Shown: in pieces, positions 1-8,353 of the stretch
Layout of the letters: every line of letters begins with the position of its first letter
Position numbering within the stretch: the first letter of the stretch is position 1
Origin: an uncultured Clostridia bacterium
GTDB taxonomy: Bacteria; Bacillota; Clostridia; TANB77; CAG-508
DNA length: 37,531 nt
Reading direction: 5' to 3'
Assembly: GCA_944387505.1 (NCBI GenBank)
Contig: CALXFG010000020.1
Span: 1-37,531 of the forward strand
Notes under the pieces: generated by a model
Told to the model about the DNA's origin: nothing
Seen by the model: only the letters and a program-made list of their open reading frames with translations
Database searches by the model: none
Position numbers and translations under genes: made by a program

Positions 1-477
1 AAAAATATTCTATCAAATTGGTATCTCTTATTCAATTTTTTTATCAAATTTTCCCTACTAAAAGTTTATACTAACAAATTTTGTTATTAGAGTTTAATTT
101 TTCTTTCCTAATCAATTTATATAGTCATCATTTTCTGCTCCCAAAACAGAAAAGTAGGCAATTTTTGGTACAGAGAGGACTTTTACCGAAGATGAAGTAG
201 TGGAGAGATTTGCAAAAAATCGGAGCAAATAAGCAAAACAAAATCTGACACGAATATGGCAGAAACGGTGGAATTCATTTTAAATATTCCACCGTTATTC
301 TTTATACTATAAATACTATAAAATATATAAATAATCTACCTTTTCTTGAAGAAACTAAAAAAACATGATAAAATATATGAAAATTTTCTTATTTATCCTG
401 TTCTGATTTATGGACAGTTTATATATATGCAACTATTGGAAAATGATTAGATATGCCAATTGGCAAGGAGGGATAAT
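1..477. other. Gene-poor leading region
   Basis: No open frame here looks like a gene. The stretch is very A+T-rich apart from about 130-300, where base composition rises and a short frame (about 167-230) runs between stops without a start or recognisable family; it could be the decayed end of a gene. A hairpin at 264-296 lies downstream of it. The last 30 bases hold the ribosome site of the next gene. Confidence 0.5.
264..296 (+). terminator. Hairpin, probable terminator
   Basis: Perfect 11-bp inverted repeat (264-274 with 286-296), 11-base loop, followed by a T-rich tract. It would end a transcript entering from the left, possibly that of the decayed frame just upstream. Confidence 0.5.
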
Positions 478-1029
478 ATGATATTTAAAGGTGTAGATAT
501 TGGAGGTCATAATTATTCTCTTTCAAATTTTACACAACTTTGTCAAAAGAACTCAATCATACTTGTTAAAAATTCTGAATTAGTAACATTGTTAAGACTC
601 AAATCAAAACCTATACAAATACAATTTACTGAAATTAAAGATTCTATTTTCTTATTAGAATCATTTGGGAATCAATCTATGATACCTTCTGACTTAACAA
701 AATGCTCCATGATTTATTATTTGTATGATGATTCTTGCTGCAAGTACCATAGGAGTCATCATGTTGTAGAATATGTATCAAAAGAACAAATTGCTTCTTT
801 TTTGGAACATATTGATTACAAACATGCAAAATGGAAAGTCTTTTCTAAATCTTTTATTGATGACAGAATATACGTTAATGTAAAATCTAGAAGTACCAAC
901 AACAATATGGTAGAATATTGGTTTAGTGATTTACATACATGTTTATGGGATGTTGATGATGAGTGGACTAATTTTTTGTATGCCAAAATTTTAAGTGAAT
1001 GGCTTGAAGAATATTATAACAAGAAATGA
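478..1029 (+). CDS. Hypothetical protein (183 aa)
   Basis: I do not recognise this protein. It is soluble-looking, with no signal peptide or membrane segment, rich in aromatic residues and histidine, with a Cys-Cys pair in the first half and an acidic, tryptophan-rich end. I chose the ATG at 478 because AAGGAGGG ends seven bases before it; an upstream TTG at 460 lies inside or before that ribosome site. It stands alone on the plus strand and converges on the six-gene operon, sharing the bidirectional terminator at 1073-1119. The codons are A+T-rich and no in-frame CGG was seen. Confidence 0.6.
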   Translation: MIFKGVDIGGHNYSLSNFTQLCQKNSIILVKNSELVTLLRLKSKPIQIQFTEIKDSIFLLESFGNQSMIPSDLTKCSMIYYLYDDSCCKYHRSHHVVEYVSKEQIASFLEHIDYKHAKWKVFSKSFIDDRIYVNVKSRSTNNNMVEYWFSDLHTCLWDVDDEWTNFLYAKILSEWLEEYYNKK

Positions 1030-1072
1030 TTGATACGGTTAAGAGGGTGTCCTGAAATAGGCTCCATGAAGC

Positions 1073-1119
1073 AAAAAAGATTTAAAGGTCGCATTAACAG
1101 CGACCTTTAAATCTTTTTT
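1073..1119. terminator. Bidirectional terminator between convergent units
   Basis: Perfect 20-bp stem (1073-1092 with 1100-1119) around a 7-base loop. The outer arms are A6 and T6, so it works as an intrinsic terminator in both directions: for the orphan gene from the left and for the six-gene operon from the right. Confidence 0.9.
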
Positions 1120-1120
1120 G

Positions 1121-2374
1121 TTAGGAACATTCAACTTTGAAGAATGCATAAACACCGTTTTTCTGTGCTTTTCTGCCAATCTCTTTTACCTTATGCCACT
1201 CGCTACTTGGCATCTCCAAGCTTTCCATCAAACTCAACTCGCCTTGTTTCAACTTATACACCAAACTGTCTTCCGCATCCCATGTTTCCATTTTATTAGT
1301 ATCGAAATCCCTTCCATGGATTCTATATTTTTTTCCAATATCTTCTATATAGCAAGTCATATCCTGAAACATCGTTTCATTCATTTTTTGCATCTCCCGT
1401 AATCCCTCCTTAGGAGAAACCGGTTGAATGCGAATAGTCTCTCCATTTATTTTATAAGAAGATTGTGGATATCCATTTGCATTATGTTCAATCAATGCAA
1501 ATATATACACTTTTTTAAACTGTAAATCGGAAACTATGGGGATTTGTCTATCTGGAGTGAATAATGTAGCATTTATGCCTTTTTCGTTCACTGTCCTTAT
1601 CCTGATATATGGCATTATATTTTTTGATGGCATCATAATATGATTGTATAGCCTATTTACCAGAAAATCAGAGTCTACTGGAACATGTCTATTAATGATT
1701 TCTTCCAATTGTCTTTCAATATGAATATATTGGATTTTTTCAACCATTAATTCGCTCGAGACACTATAAATCTCTCTAATGTCCCCCTCAGTTTTAATGA
1801 TAAGCATAATTGGTTCGTTATCCAAGTATACACTTCTATAAATTTCTTTAATTCTTGGACTTACGATATCAATCATTCTTGACTTCAAAGAGACATTTAA
1901 AATTTTCTCAAATTCTTCTTGTTCATTTTCTAAGAATTTTTCTACTTCTCCTTTACTTATATTTCTGTTTCCACTATTTAAATATATAGTAGGTAAAGTA
2001 GCTTCGTATGGATTTTCCCATACTTTATAGTTTTTCAGCAAATCTTTGAATTGCCGATAACATGTCTCAAAACATTCTGCTAACATCATATGCGCAGTAG
2101 GATTAATTTCAAGAAACTCTTCTGGTACAGTTTCAAAATGCAAGTCTTCTGTTAAATAATACTGTTGTGCATTTTTTACCACAAATACTGTTCTTTTAGG
2201 AATGTTCATTGTTATCTGTTTCCAAAGTTCCGTTATCTGTGAATCCCTAGTACTTTCTTGATAGAATTCATCCAAATGTTCTTTGAACATTTCATTAATA
2301 ATCCCTTCTACAGATGAGCCGTCTCCATATGAATATTGATAAGACTTATTCTCATCAAAGTCAATGACCATCAT
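1121..2374 (-). CDS. Uncharacterised protein, last gene of the Ycf46/Ycf35 operon (417 aa)
   Basis: No family recognised. The protein is acidic and apparently cytoplasmic, without signal or membrane segments. The first residues are rich in Asp, Tyr and Gly; a long middle is mixed alpha/beta; the last about 70 residues (beginning near HGRDFDTNK) read like a small separate domain, as in proteins that carry a short beta-rich module at the end. It starts 21 bases after the preceding gene with a GGAGG-type ribosome site and ends at the bidirectional terminator, so it is the operon's final gene. At least one arginine (in CYRQF) is encoded by CGG with the frame intact, as in the rest of the operon. 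Function is inferred only from context: partner of the AAA+ ATPase and radical SAM enzyme. Confidence 0.7.
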   Translation of the reverse strand: MMVIDFDENKSYQYSYGDGSSVEGIINEMFKEHLDEFYQESTRDSQITELWKQITMNIPKRTVFVVKNAQQYYLTEDLHFETVPEEFLEINPTAHMMLAECFETCYRQFKDLLKNYKVWENPYEATLPTIYLNSGNRNISKGEVEKFLENEQEEFEKILNVSLKSRMIDIVSPRIKEIYRSVYLDNEPIMLIIKTEGDIREIYSVSSELMVEKIQYIHIERQLEEIINRHVPVDSDFLVNRLYNHIMMPSKNIMPYIRIRTVNEKGINATLFTPDRQIPIVSDLQFKKVYIFALIEHNANGYPQSSYKINGETIRIQPVSPKEGLREMQKMNETMFQDMTCYIEDIGKKYRIHGRDFDTNKMETWDAEDSLVYKLKQGELSLMESLEMPSSEWHKVKEIGRKAQKNGVYAFFKVECS

Positions 2375-2395
2375 AGCAAATCCCTCCTTAAATAA

Positions 2396-3220
2396 TTAAT
2401 TTGCTACAATATAGTTGCCTGCTGGGAAAAATTTTCCTATGATATTATATTCACCTCCCATGCTTCTCATTGTTTCACTATCAACCACATATTCCAATTT
2501 TAATAAAGAATATACAATGATAATTAACTCTGAGGATTGCAAATTTAAAAGTTTCTTAAGCGTCACATAATCCACCCCTTCTAATTCCACAATGAGTAGA
2601 AATTTATCTTCCCTATCTCTTGAAATAGATGCATAATTATTTATTCTACTAATTTGATTAAGGGCAGTTAAAATGTAACTATCTCTTTTTGCTTTCAGGG
2701 AAGTTCGATGTAAAACCTCTAATGGTACATCAATACAAGCCGGTTTATTAGAAGCATAAATAGTTTCAATTGTTCTCAACGCCTCTCTTCTTTCATAATC
2801 CAAATCATGTCTTCCAACTGTTGTTCGATTGAGATAGTCCAGCAGTATTGCTGCAATATAATCATAAATATCACTTGCAGGTGGTGGTTCTATCTTGCCC
2901 AAAAAGTTGACATTATGGAAAATCGGATCTCGCTTTAATTGTCCAATCACATTGTCCGCATTCATCCCGAAAACACCAATCATGTTAGAACCTCTCCCAG
3001 CCAAAACCGTTTCCATATCTCGTTTTAACTGGTCAAAAGCACTTGAACCTGATTCTTCCATTTCCTGAGACTGAAAGTCTGCATGAGATATGCCATTTTC
3101 TGGCTGCACATCTTCTTCTGAGGCACTAAACCTAATACCTGTGCTTACTTCTTTAACTTCGGCTTTAACATCCTCTGTATTTTGAAGTTTTTTAAACCGA
3201 ATAACACGCTGAATTTTCAT
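2396..3220 (-). CDS. RVIRF-tagged protein A, paralogue of the next upstream gene (274 aa)
   Basis: Begins MKIQRVIRFKK, followed by a low-complexity, Glu/Ser-rich linker to about residue 65 and then a folded domain. The domain shares three blocks with the product of 3243-3905: a G-V-F-G-x-x-A-(D/E)-x-(V/M)-I-x-x-L-K-R-D block, a hydrophobic strand (FLLIVELE), and L-Q-S-S-E-L-I-I-I-V-Y-S, ending F-x-x-G-N-Y-I-V-A-N. The order glycine-rich turn, hydrophobic strand and second strand resembles a P-loop NTPase that has lost its catalytic lysine and acidic residues; that reading is my inference. The tag's second arginine is CGG. Same operon, 22 bases downstream of its paralogue. Function unknown. 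Confidence 0.75.
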   Translation of the reverse strand: MKIQRVIRFKKLQNTEDVKAEVKEVSTGIRFSASEEDVQPENGISHADFQSQEMEESGSSAFDQLKRDMETVLAGRGSNMIGVFGMNADNVIGQLKRDPIFHNVNFLGKIEPPPASDIYDYIAAILLDYLNRTTVGRHDLDYERREALRTIETIYASNKPACIDVPLEVLHRTSLKAKRDSYILTALNQISRINNYASISRDREDKFLLIVELEGVDYVTLKKLLNLQSSELIIIVYSLLKLEYVVDSETMRSMGGEYNIIGKFFPAGNYIVAN

Positions 3221-3242
3221 ACTTTTTTTCCTTTCTGAAATA

Positions 3243-3905
3243 TTATGTTAAATTTGCAAAAATAAAATTTCCATCATAGAAGAAATCTTCTATACCATCT
3301 TTAGTCTCGTTAGACCATACAAGAATAATCAAATCTGAAGATTGTAGACTTGAAAGTTTGCTTAAAATCTCAAGATTCATAATCTCGAAATTGATTAGAA
3401 TGAAAACTTTTTGTGACCTCCCCCAAGTATCACCTAACCCAATTTTGTATAAATCTATAATCACTGAAATGATTTTTTCAGATGTGTATCCTTCTATAAA
3501 TTCTTCTCCAGACATCTGTTGCAATCCTCTTGCAATATAGTCACATAATTCTTCATAACTCTTTATAGTTCCAAACTCTGAAGAATATGTTAAGCTAACA
3601 ATACAATCACGTCTGTCGATCACATCTCTCTTTAATTCGTTTATCATTCTTTCTGCATCGGGTCCAAATACTCCAAATAGATTTTCCTTGTTTCTTTCTT
3701 CGAAAGCTAATCTGATACATGTTCTTAGTTGCATATTTGCATCATTAAATTCTTTTGGAAGCTTTAATTTTGGAGATGGTCTGCATTCTTCTTGTTGTAT
3801 ATTTTCTGAAGCATCATGATTTACACTGATAGCTTCTTTTCGTTCTTTTGGATCACCTTTATTTAAAGGTTTTCCTGCAAACCGAATAACACGATGAATT
3901 CTCAT
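3243..3905 (-). CDS. RVIRF-tagged protein B (220 aa)
   Basis: Begins MRIHRVIRFAGKP, then a polar linker with several Pro, Lys and Glu to about residue 50, then the domain shared with the 274-residue neighbour: GVFGPDAERMINELKRD, a hydrophobic strand (VFILINFE), LQSSDLIILVWS, and a closing G-N-F-I-F-A-N. It is shorter by about 50 residues, mostly in the middle. The two genes are an old tandem duplication, since they are diverged but collinear and still share an almost identical stretch of DNA over the tag. It starts 18 bases after the radical SAM gene ends, with a GGAG-type site. No family recognised; possibly an adaptor or a modified substrate of the operon's enzymes. Confidence 0.75.
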   Translation of the reverse strand: MRIHRVIRFAGKPLNKGDPKERKEAISVNHDASENIQQEECRPSPKLKLPKEFNDANMQLRTCIRLAFEERNKENLFGVFGPDAERMINELKRDVIDRRDCIVSLTYSSEFGTIKSYEELCDYIARGLQQMSGEEFIEGYTSEKIISVIIDLYKIGLGDTWGRSQKVFILINFEIMNLEILSKLSSLQSSDLIILVWSNETKDGIEDFFYDGNFIFANLT

Positions 3906-3923
3906 ACTACTCCTTTCATAAAT

Positions 3924-5306
3924 TTAATCTTGGTTGTCATCTAATAACAATTTTTTTGCTTTTTGTTTTATTCCTTCTTTGAAATTCCCTCTTTCTATCA
4001 TGCTACAAAATAGCATTCTTGCCTCTGTTGTATATTTTTCAGTTAGAAATTTTTTATTCTTCTGAAAATCAAATTCACCTCTGGAATTTATAATATATTC
4101 CAGAACTTCTTTTAAAATTTCTTCCAACTCTTCCGTTTTAGCCTTCGTATCTACCCCAGCAATACAATTATATTTTTGTCTGTTATTCAAAATATACTTA
4201 GGCAGATGACAAAATAAATCATATGCTTTCATATATTCCTCAATAACTGACATCGTAAAATTATCCTTATTGCCTGGATAAATACAAGCTTTAAAATTCA
4301 TCTGGATGAATTTTAGTCTTTCTTTTTTGATTCCTTCTGGAATTTGATTTTCCATCACAGAAGCGTCGGTACCCAAAACCTGTTCATAACTTGCTACTCC
4401 TATATCAGTGAAATATCCTTTATTTAAATACTTCACTAATTTTTGAAATTCCAGTTGGGTTTCTCCAGGAAACCCAACTATCACTTCAGTTGAAATAGCC
4501 AAATCTGGCCGTAATTTTCTTAATTTCTGAATCTTCTCATCTGTAAATTTCATTGTAGGTCGATTCATATTTTTAAGAATTGTTTCATCCACATGTTGGA
4601 TATGAAGCATAATTTCTATGATATTTTTATTTTGTGCTATCACAGAAATCATTTCTTCTGTTAACCCTGCTGGATGAAACCAGCCAATGATATAGTTACA
4701 ATTCGGAAATTGTGTACAAATTTTTTGTAACAACTTCACAAAACTTGGTTTGCCATATAAATCTCTGCCATAATCTGATGTTTCTTGTGCCCCTGTTAAA
4801 TAGATATTTGTTTCCGTCTCATATAATCTTGCAACTTCTGACAAAATATCTTCCATTGACTTACTAGTGTATTTGCCAGCAATTAAGGGATATACACAAT
4901 AAGAACATCTTTTTAAACATCCTTCTGAGATAATTACCTTATTTTGAGGAACAATGTCCTGATATAGATGTATATCTGCTTTTTTGAACATAAGGATTAG
5001 TTCATCAAAGCTTTTTACTTCTATTCCAGGAATCACTTTTAATTCCTCTTTGTTAATTGGTAATAAACACCCCGTTACGATGATTTTGGCATTTGGATTG
5101 GCATTTACTCTTACATCTGCAATGACCTGCATACTATATCTTTTACCATTTCCAAAAGCACAAGTTTGAATGATAATTATATCTGCAATTGTATAATCAC
5201 AGACAATTTCATAATTACCATTTTGTACAATGTAATTTAGTAAAACATTGGACCGTTCTATGTCCATATGCATATCATTACACATAACGATGGCTATTTT
5301 TTTCAT
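3924..5306 (-). CDS. Methylthiotransferase-like radical SAM protein (460 aa)
   Basis: Starts MKKIAIVMCND. The ATG at 5306 follows a GGAG site by eight bases; a longer upstream frame overlaps the preceding gene and is not used. Residues 1-100 form the UPF0004-type domain of the MiaB/RimO family, with cysteines at 9, 49 and 80 for the auxiliary iron-sulphur cluster. Residues 130-137 carry C-x3-C-x2-C for the radical SAM cluster, and STEVIVGFPGET lies near 270. Unlike MiaB and RimO it has no clear TRAM domain; the last about 120 residues are an unrelated helical, Lys-rich region. By family knowledge it should put a methylthio group on an RNA base or protein side chain. The lack of TRAM and the gene context suggest a protein substrate, perhaps encoded in this operon; this is inference. 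Confidence 0.85.
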   Translation of the reverse strand: MKKIAIVMCNDMHMDIERSNVLLNYIVQNGNYEIVCDYTIADIIIIQTCAFGNGKRYSMQVIADVRVNANPNAKIIVTGCLLPINKEELKVIPGIEVKSFDELILMFKKADIHLYQDIVPQNKVIISEGCLKRCSYCVYPLIAGKYTSKSMEDILSEVARLYETETNIYLTGAQETSDYGRDLYGKPSFVKLLQKICTQFPNCNYIIGWFHPAGLTEEMISVIAQNKNIIEIMLHIQHVDETILKNMNRPTMKFTDEKIQKLRKLRPDLAISTEVIVGFPGETQLEFQKLVKYLNKGYFTDIGVASYEQVLGTDASVMENQIPEGIKKERLKFIQMNFKACIYPGNKDNFTMSVIEEYMKAYDLFCHLPKYILNNRQKYNCIAGVDTKAKTEELEEILKEVLEYIINSRGEFDFQKNKKFLTEKYTTEARMLFCSMIERGNFKEGIKQKAKKLLLDDNQD

Positions 5307-5310
5307 GCTA

Positions 5311-5865
5311 TTAACTCCATTCTGTAAGACGCGCTTTGGTCGTATTATCATCGTAATATTCAGCCGTTTTCTTTGTGCTGTCAATACGTCCTAAGGCCTT
5401 TTCGATTGCTTCAAACTTCATACAAGATTTGCCTTTGAAACCTGAAGTTTTTATTTTGAATTTTCCATCAGGTAAGCATGTCACTTCAGCCTTCCCGGTC
5501 GTTTTCGGATCCATGATTTTTAAACTTCCGTTTCCTTTATCATAGACCTTATACCCATGTTTTTTTGCCTCGATTTTCAACTTTTCAATGGCATATTGTT
5601 TCAGAAGTACATCGCCTTTAGGTCCAATGACTTTTTCAACATGTCCTCCATAAAAATCGGCATTTAAATCATAGGTACCATTGCCTTTAGATTCCACGGC
5701 AACATCATACCGTCCAGGAAGTTTTATAACATGTTCCCTGAATTCGGCTCCGTAATAATACCGGCACGTTGTATTGGATTCCAATCTCAACCCCATGGTA
5801 GAAGCTGCTTTCTCCAAAGCTTCCAAATCTGTTATTTCCGTTTTTACTGTTGAAAAGTGACTCAT
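5311..5865 (-). CDS. Ycf35-like DUF1257 protein fused to a DUF2997-like domain (184 aa)
   Basis: The N-terminal part (MSHFSTVKTEITD, then a conserved pattern ending in GRYDVAVE) matches the DUF1257 family, known as Ycf35 in algal plastids and cyanobacteria. The C-terminal part from about residue 125 has the DUF2997 pattern (cleft of short strands, GFKGKSC, then ALGRID and EYYDD), which is normally a separate protein of about 60 residues next to DUF1257. A second GNGSLKIMDP-type repeat lies between them. The start codon overlaps the stop of the AAA+ gene by one base (TAATG), implying translational coupling. The family has no established biochemical role; its recurrent neighbour is Ycf46, as here. 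Confidence 0.85.
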   Translation of the reverse strand: MSHFSTVKTEITDLEALEKAASTMGLRLESNTTCRYYYGAEFREHVIKLPGRYDVAVESKGNGTYDLNADFYGGHVEKVIGPKGDVLLKQYAIEKLKIEAKKHGYKVYDKGNGSLKIMDPKTTGKAEVTCLPDGKFKIKTSGFKGKSCMKFEAIEKALGRIDSTKKTAEYYDDNTTKARLTEWS

Positions 5866-7490
5866 TATGATTCCTCCTTATTTGTTTGCTCTGTACCGCC
5901 TGCTTTTCCATTAGTCTGCTTTTTAAATCTTATTTGTCTCGTACTTTTTATATTTCCTGTTGAAGTTGCCGCTTTCTTTACTTTCGGAATAGAAGAAGCA
6001 CTTCTAATTCCATGAGTGGAACTCCATTCTCTTAATGCTTGAACAGTACCACTCATAATACCTGTAGACATCGGCTTAATTTCTTCAGACATCACCGTTT
6101 TAATGTCATCTGTTGTTAATGGTCTTTTTCCATCATTCCATGCATTAAACATTGCAGAAACGATAGCTTCTTCAATTTCTGCTCCGGTATATCCTTCAGA
6201 CAACTTCGCTAATTCCGCAATATCAAAATCTTCACTTTTTCTGCCATACTTTTTCAACTGAATTTCAAAGATTTCTTCTCTTTCTTCACCACTTGGTAAG
6301 TCCACAAAAAAGATTTCATCAAACCTACCTTTGCGCAAAAACTCCGGTGGTAATGAAGAAATATTGTTAGCAGTGGCAATTACATAGACCGGTGTTTCTT
6401 TCTCCTGGAGCCATGTAAGAATGGTTCCAAACATTCTAGAAGTCACACCAGAATCTGTCTTTCCGCTACTTCCAACTCCGGAGAGGCCTTTCTCGATTTC
6501 ATCTATCCATAAAATGGCCGGTGCCATTGCTTCTGCTATTTCTAAGGCTTTTCTTGTGTTGGCTTCTGTATCACCTACTAAAGAACCAAACAATTTTCCT
6601 AAATCCAGCTTCAGCAAAGGTTTTTTCCACATATTTGAAAGTGCCTTAGCTGCCAAACTTTTTCCACATCCGGGAATTCCTACAAGTAGTACGCCCTTCG
6701 GATAAGGTAAACCATAAGCTCTTGCTTCTTCAGAATATGCAGAAAGCCGATTTTCCGCATAACTTGTAAAATTTTTCATTCCGCCCACGGTTTCCATTGT
6801 TTCTTTGGGCTGCATATACTCCAACAAGCCATCTTTACAAATGATTTGTCTTTTGACATTGTTTATAATGTCTACATCAAATCCTTCCGTATTTGACAGT
6901 GAAGTTGCATATGCATTCGTAGCTTCTGCTATTGTGAGACCTAAGGCCGCATCTAAGACTTCATCCAAATTTTCTGGAACTCTAATTCCGTACATTTTAC
7001 AAAATTGATTTACAATTTCTTGTAACTCTTTTTTTTGAGGTAAGTCTAAACTCGTTATGATTACTTCATGTTCCAGTTCTGCCGGGACATCAAATTTACA
7101 ACTTATAAAAATGTAACTCGTCCCTTTTCCTTTTGCTTTTGCAAAAACATCTTTGGCTGTTCTCCATACATTTGGAGCTTTAATATATGGATGGAAATCC
7201 AACATACAATATATGGTGTTTTTACCATACGTTAAGCCCTCATTCAAAGCTTCTTCATCAGGTGCTACACTCTCTTTTACAGTTTCATATTTAAGGTTTC
7301 CATCGCATTTATCTCTTTCACATTTGAAAACCCCCTTGGTTTCAGACCATGCATAAAACTGCAGTTCTAATCCTTCTGCTATTTTATAACATTCTTCCAG
7401 AGCCCGTTCTTCTTCAGGAGTGTTTAAAACAATAGCCGGATATCCTGCCCGAATATAGTCTCCTAACCTTACTATACTTTGTGTGTTCAT
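5865..7490 (-). CDS. Ycf46-like AAA+ ATPase (541 aa)
   Basis: Residues 1-230 form the N-terminal domain typical of Ycf46. The AAA+ module follows: Walker A GIPGCGKS (271-278), Walker B ILWIDE (326-331), sensor-1 region ATANN (372-376), arginine-finger region RKGRFDE (386-392), and the helical lid to about 475. The stretch KLDLGKLFGSLVGDTE is characteristic of Ycf46 rather than of FtsH or Cdc48. Family length is about 490-500; the extra roughly 60 residues are a basic tail containing RQIRFKK (518-524), which resembles the RVIRF tag of two other proteins of the operon. First gene of the operon, with an AAAGGAG site. Arginines 14, 29 and 248 are CGG with the frame intact. Ycf46 has been linked to inorganic carbon use in cyanobacteria; its role in Firmicutes is unknown. 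Confidence 0.9.
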   Translation of the reverse strand: MNTQSIVRLGDYIRAGYPAIVLNTPEEERALEECYKIAEGLELQFYAWSETKGVFKCERDKCDGNLKYETVKESVAPDEEALNEGLTYGKNTIYCMLDFHPYIKAPNVWRTAKDVFAKAKGKGTSYIFISCKFDVPAELEHEVIITSLDLPQKKELQEIVNQFCKMYGIRVPENLDEVLDAALGLTIAEATNAYATSLSNTEGFDVDIINNVKRQIICKDGLLEYMQPKETMETVGGMKNFTSYAENRLSAYSEEARAYGLPYPKGVLLVGIPGCGKSLAAKALSNMWKKPLLKLDLGKLFGSLVGDTEANTRKALEIAEAMAPAILWIDEIEKGLSGVGSSGKTDSGVTSRMFGTILTWLQEKETPVYVIATANNISSLPPEFLRKGRFDEIFFVDLPSGEEREEIFEIQLKKYGRKSEDFDIAELAKLSEGYTGAEIEEAIVSAMFNAWNDGKRPLTTDDIKTVMSEEIKPMSTGIMSGTVQALREWSSTHGIRSASSIPKVKKAATSTGNIKSTRQIRFKKQTNGKAGGTEQTNKEES

Positions 7491-7527
7491 CTTTTTTCTC
7501 CTTTCAAAATTATTATTAGATTTTTTT

Positions 7528-7605
7528 GTTGCAATTAAGATACACTCTTTGCAACTTTATACAAAAATTCGTATAAATTTTATCATATTTCTCGTTTTAT
7601 GTCAA
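7528..7605 (-). promoter_or_regulatory. Promoter and operator-like dyads of the Ycf46 operon
   Basis: Read on the minus strand: TTGACA (7600-7605), 17-bp spacer, TAAAAT (7577-7582). Directly downstream, over the expected transcription start, is the dyad TTATAC-8-GTATAA (7557-7576). A second perfect dyad, GTTGCAA-14-TTGCAAC (7528-7555), lies in the leader. A strong promoter with two dyads at and after the start fits repression by a DNA-binding protein; the regulator is not in the window. Confidence 0.7.
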
Positions 7606-7611
7606 CACGTG

Positions 7612-7644
7612 AAACCTGTGGAAAATTGCTATTTTCACAGGTTT
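7612..7644. terminator. Hairpin downstream of the dxr remnant
   Basis: Arms 7612-7626 and 7631-7644 pair with one bulged base around a 4-base loop. It lies about 45 bases after the dxr stop, between that gene and the operon promoter, so it most likely ends dxr transcription. The T-run is better on the plus strand. Confidence 0.5.
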
Positions 7645-7687
7645 TTATCAATATATAATCTAATTCCTATTTATAAAATTGATTGCT

Positions 7688-8353
7688 TTAGCATATATAT
7701 TCTTCCATAAGTTCATCTCTAACCTTTTTATCTAATGCTAAAATTTCTTCCACAGATGTTAATGGTATTACTTTATGATTATCTAAAGCTTTTTCAATCA
7801 TTCTTGGTATCTCTGTATAGGTAATTTCTTTATCTAAAAATTTCTTTACTGCCACTTCGTTTGCAGCATTTAAAACAACTTGTGCACTATGCCCCATTTC
7901 TATTGCTCTAAAAGCTAATTTTAAGCATTTAAATTTTTCTAAATCTGGTTTCTCAAATTTTAATGTTTGTACTTCAAATAAATCTAATTTTTCTATTCTA
8001 TTTTCTAATCTCGTTGGATAATTTAGTGCATAAGCTATCGGAATTTGCATATCTTTTGGTCCAATATTTGCCATAATGGTTCCATCTTTAAATTGTACCA
8101 TAGAATGAACTAAACTTTGTCTATGTACAACCACTTGAATATGAGATGGATTTACATCAAATAACCATCTAGCTTCTATAACTTCAAACCCTTTATTCAT
8201 CATAGTAGATGAGTCAATAGTAACTTTTGATCCCATTTTCCATGTTGGATGATTTAGAGCTTGTTCTGGTGTAATATCATCTGTAATTGGTTTATCAAAA
8301 AATGGTCCTCCAGATGCAGTTAATAATATTTTATCAATTGGATTGGTTTCCTC
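7688..8353 (-). pseudogene. dxr: dxr (ispC), C-terminal part only
   Basis: The frame encodes about 220 C-terminal residues of 1-deoxy-D-xylulose-5-phosphate reductoisomerase, the second enzyme of the MEP isoprenoid pathway. Visible marks are TASGGPF, the block around LNHPTWKMGSKVTIDSS, EVIEARWLF, VVVHRQSLVHSM and NAANEVAV, with a normal end. The family is about 380-400 residues; the NADPH-binding N-terminal domain is missing. Homology begins near 8353, with an in-frame stop at about 8363, and the DNA beyond encodes an unrelated small protein. The first ATG in frame (8236) would give 182 residues. A functional copy should exist elsewhere, or the junction is a rearrangement or assembly join. 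Confidence 0.85.

Noticed and set aside
1118..1402. Plus-strand frame of 94 codons over the end of the 417-aa gene
   Set aside because: Antisense shadow of a well-supported gene, starting inside the terminator, with no ribosome site.
5306..5384. Longer start for the radical SAM protein overlapping the Ycf35-like gene
   Set aside because: No ribosome site, and the family's N-terminus (MKKIAIVMCND) begins at 5306 behind a clear GGAG.
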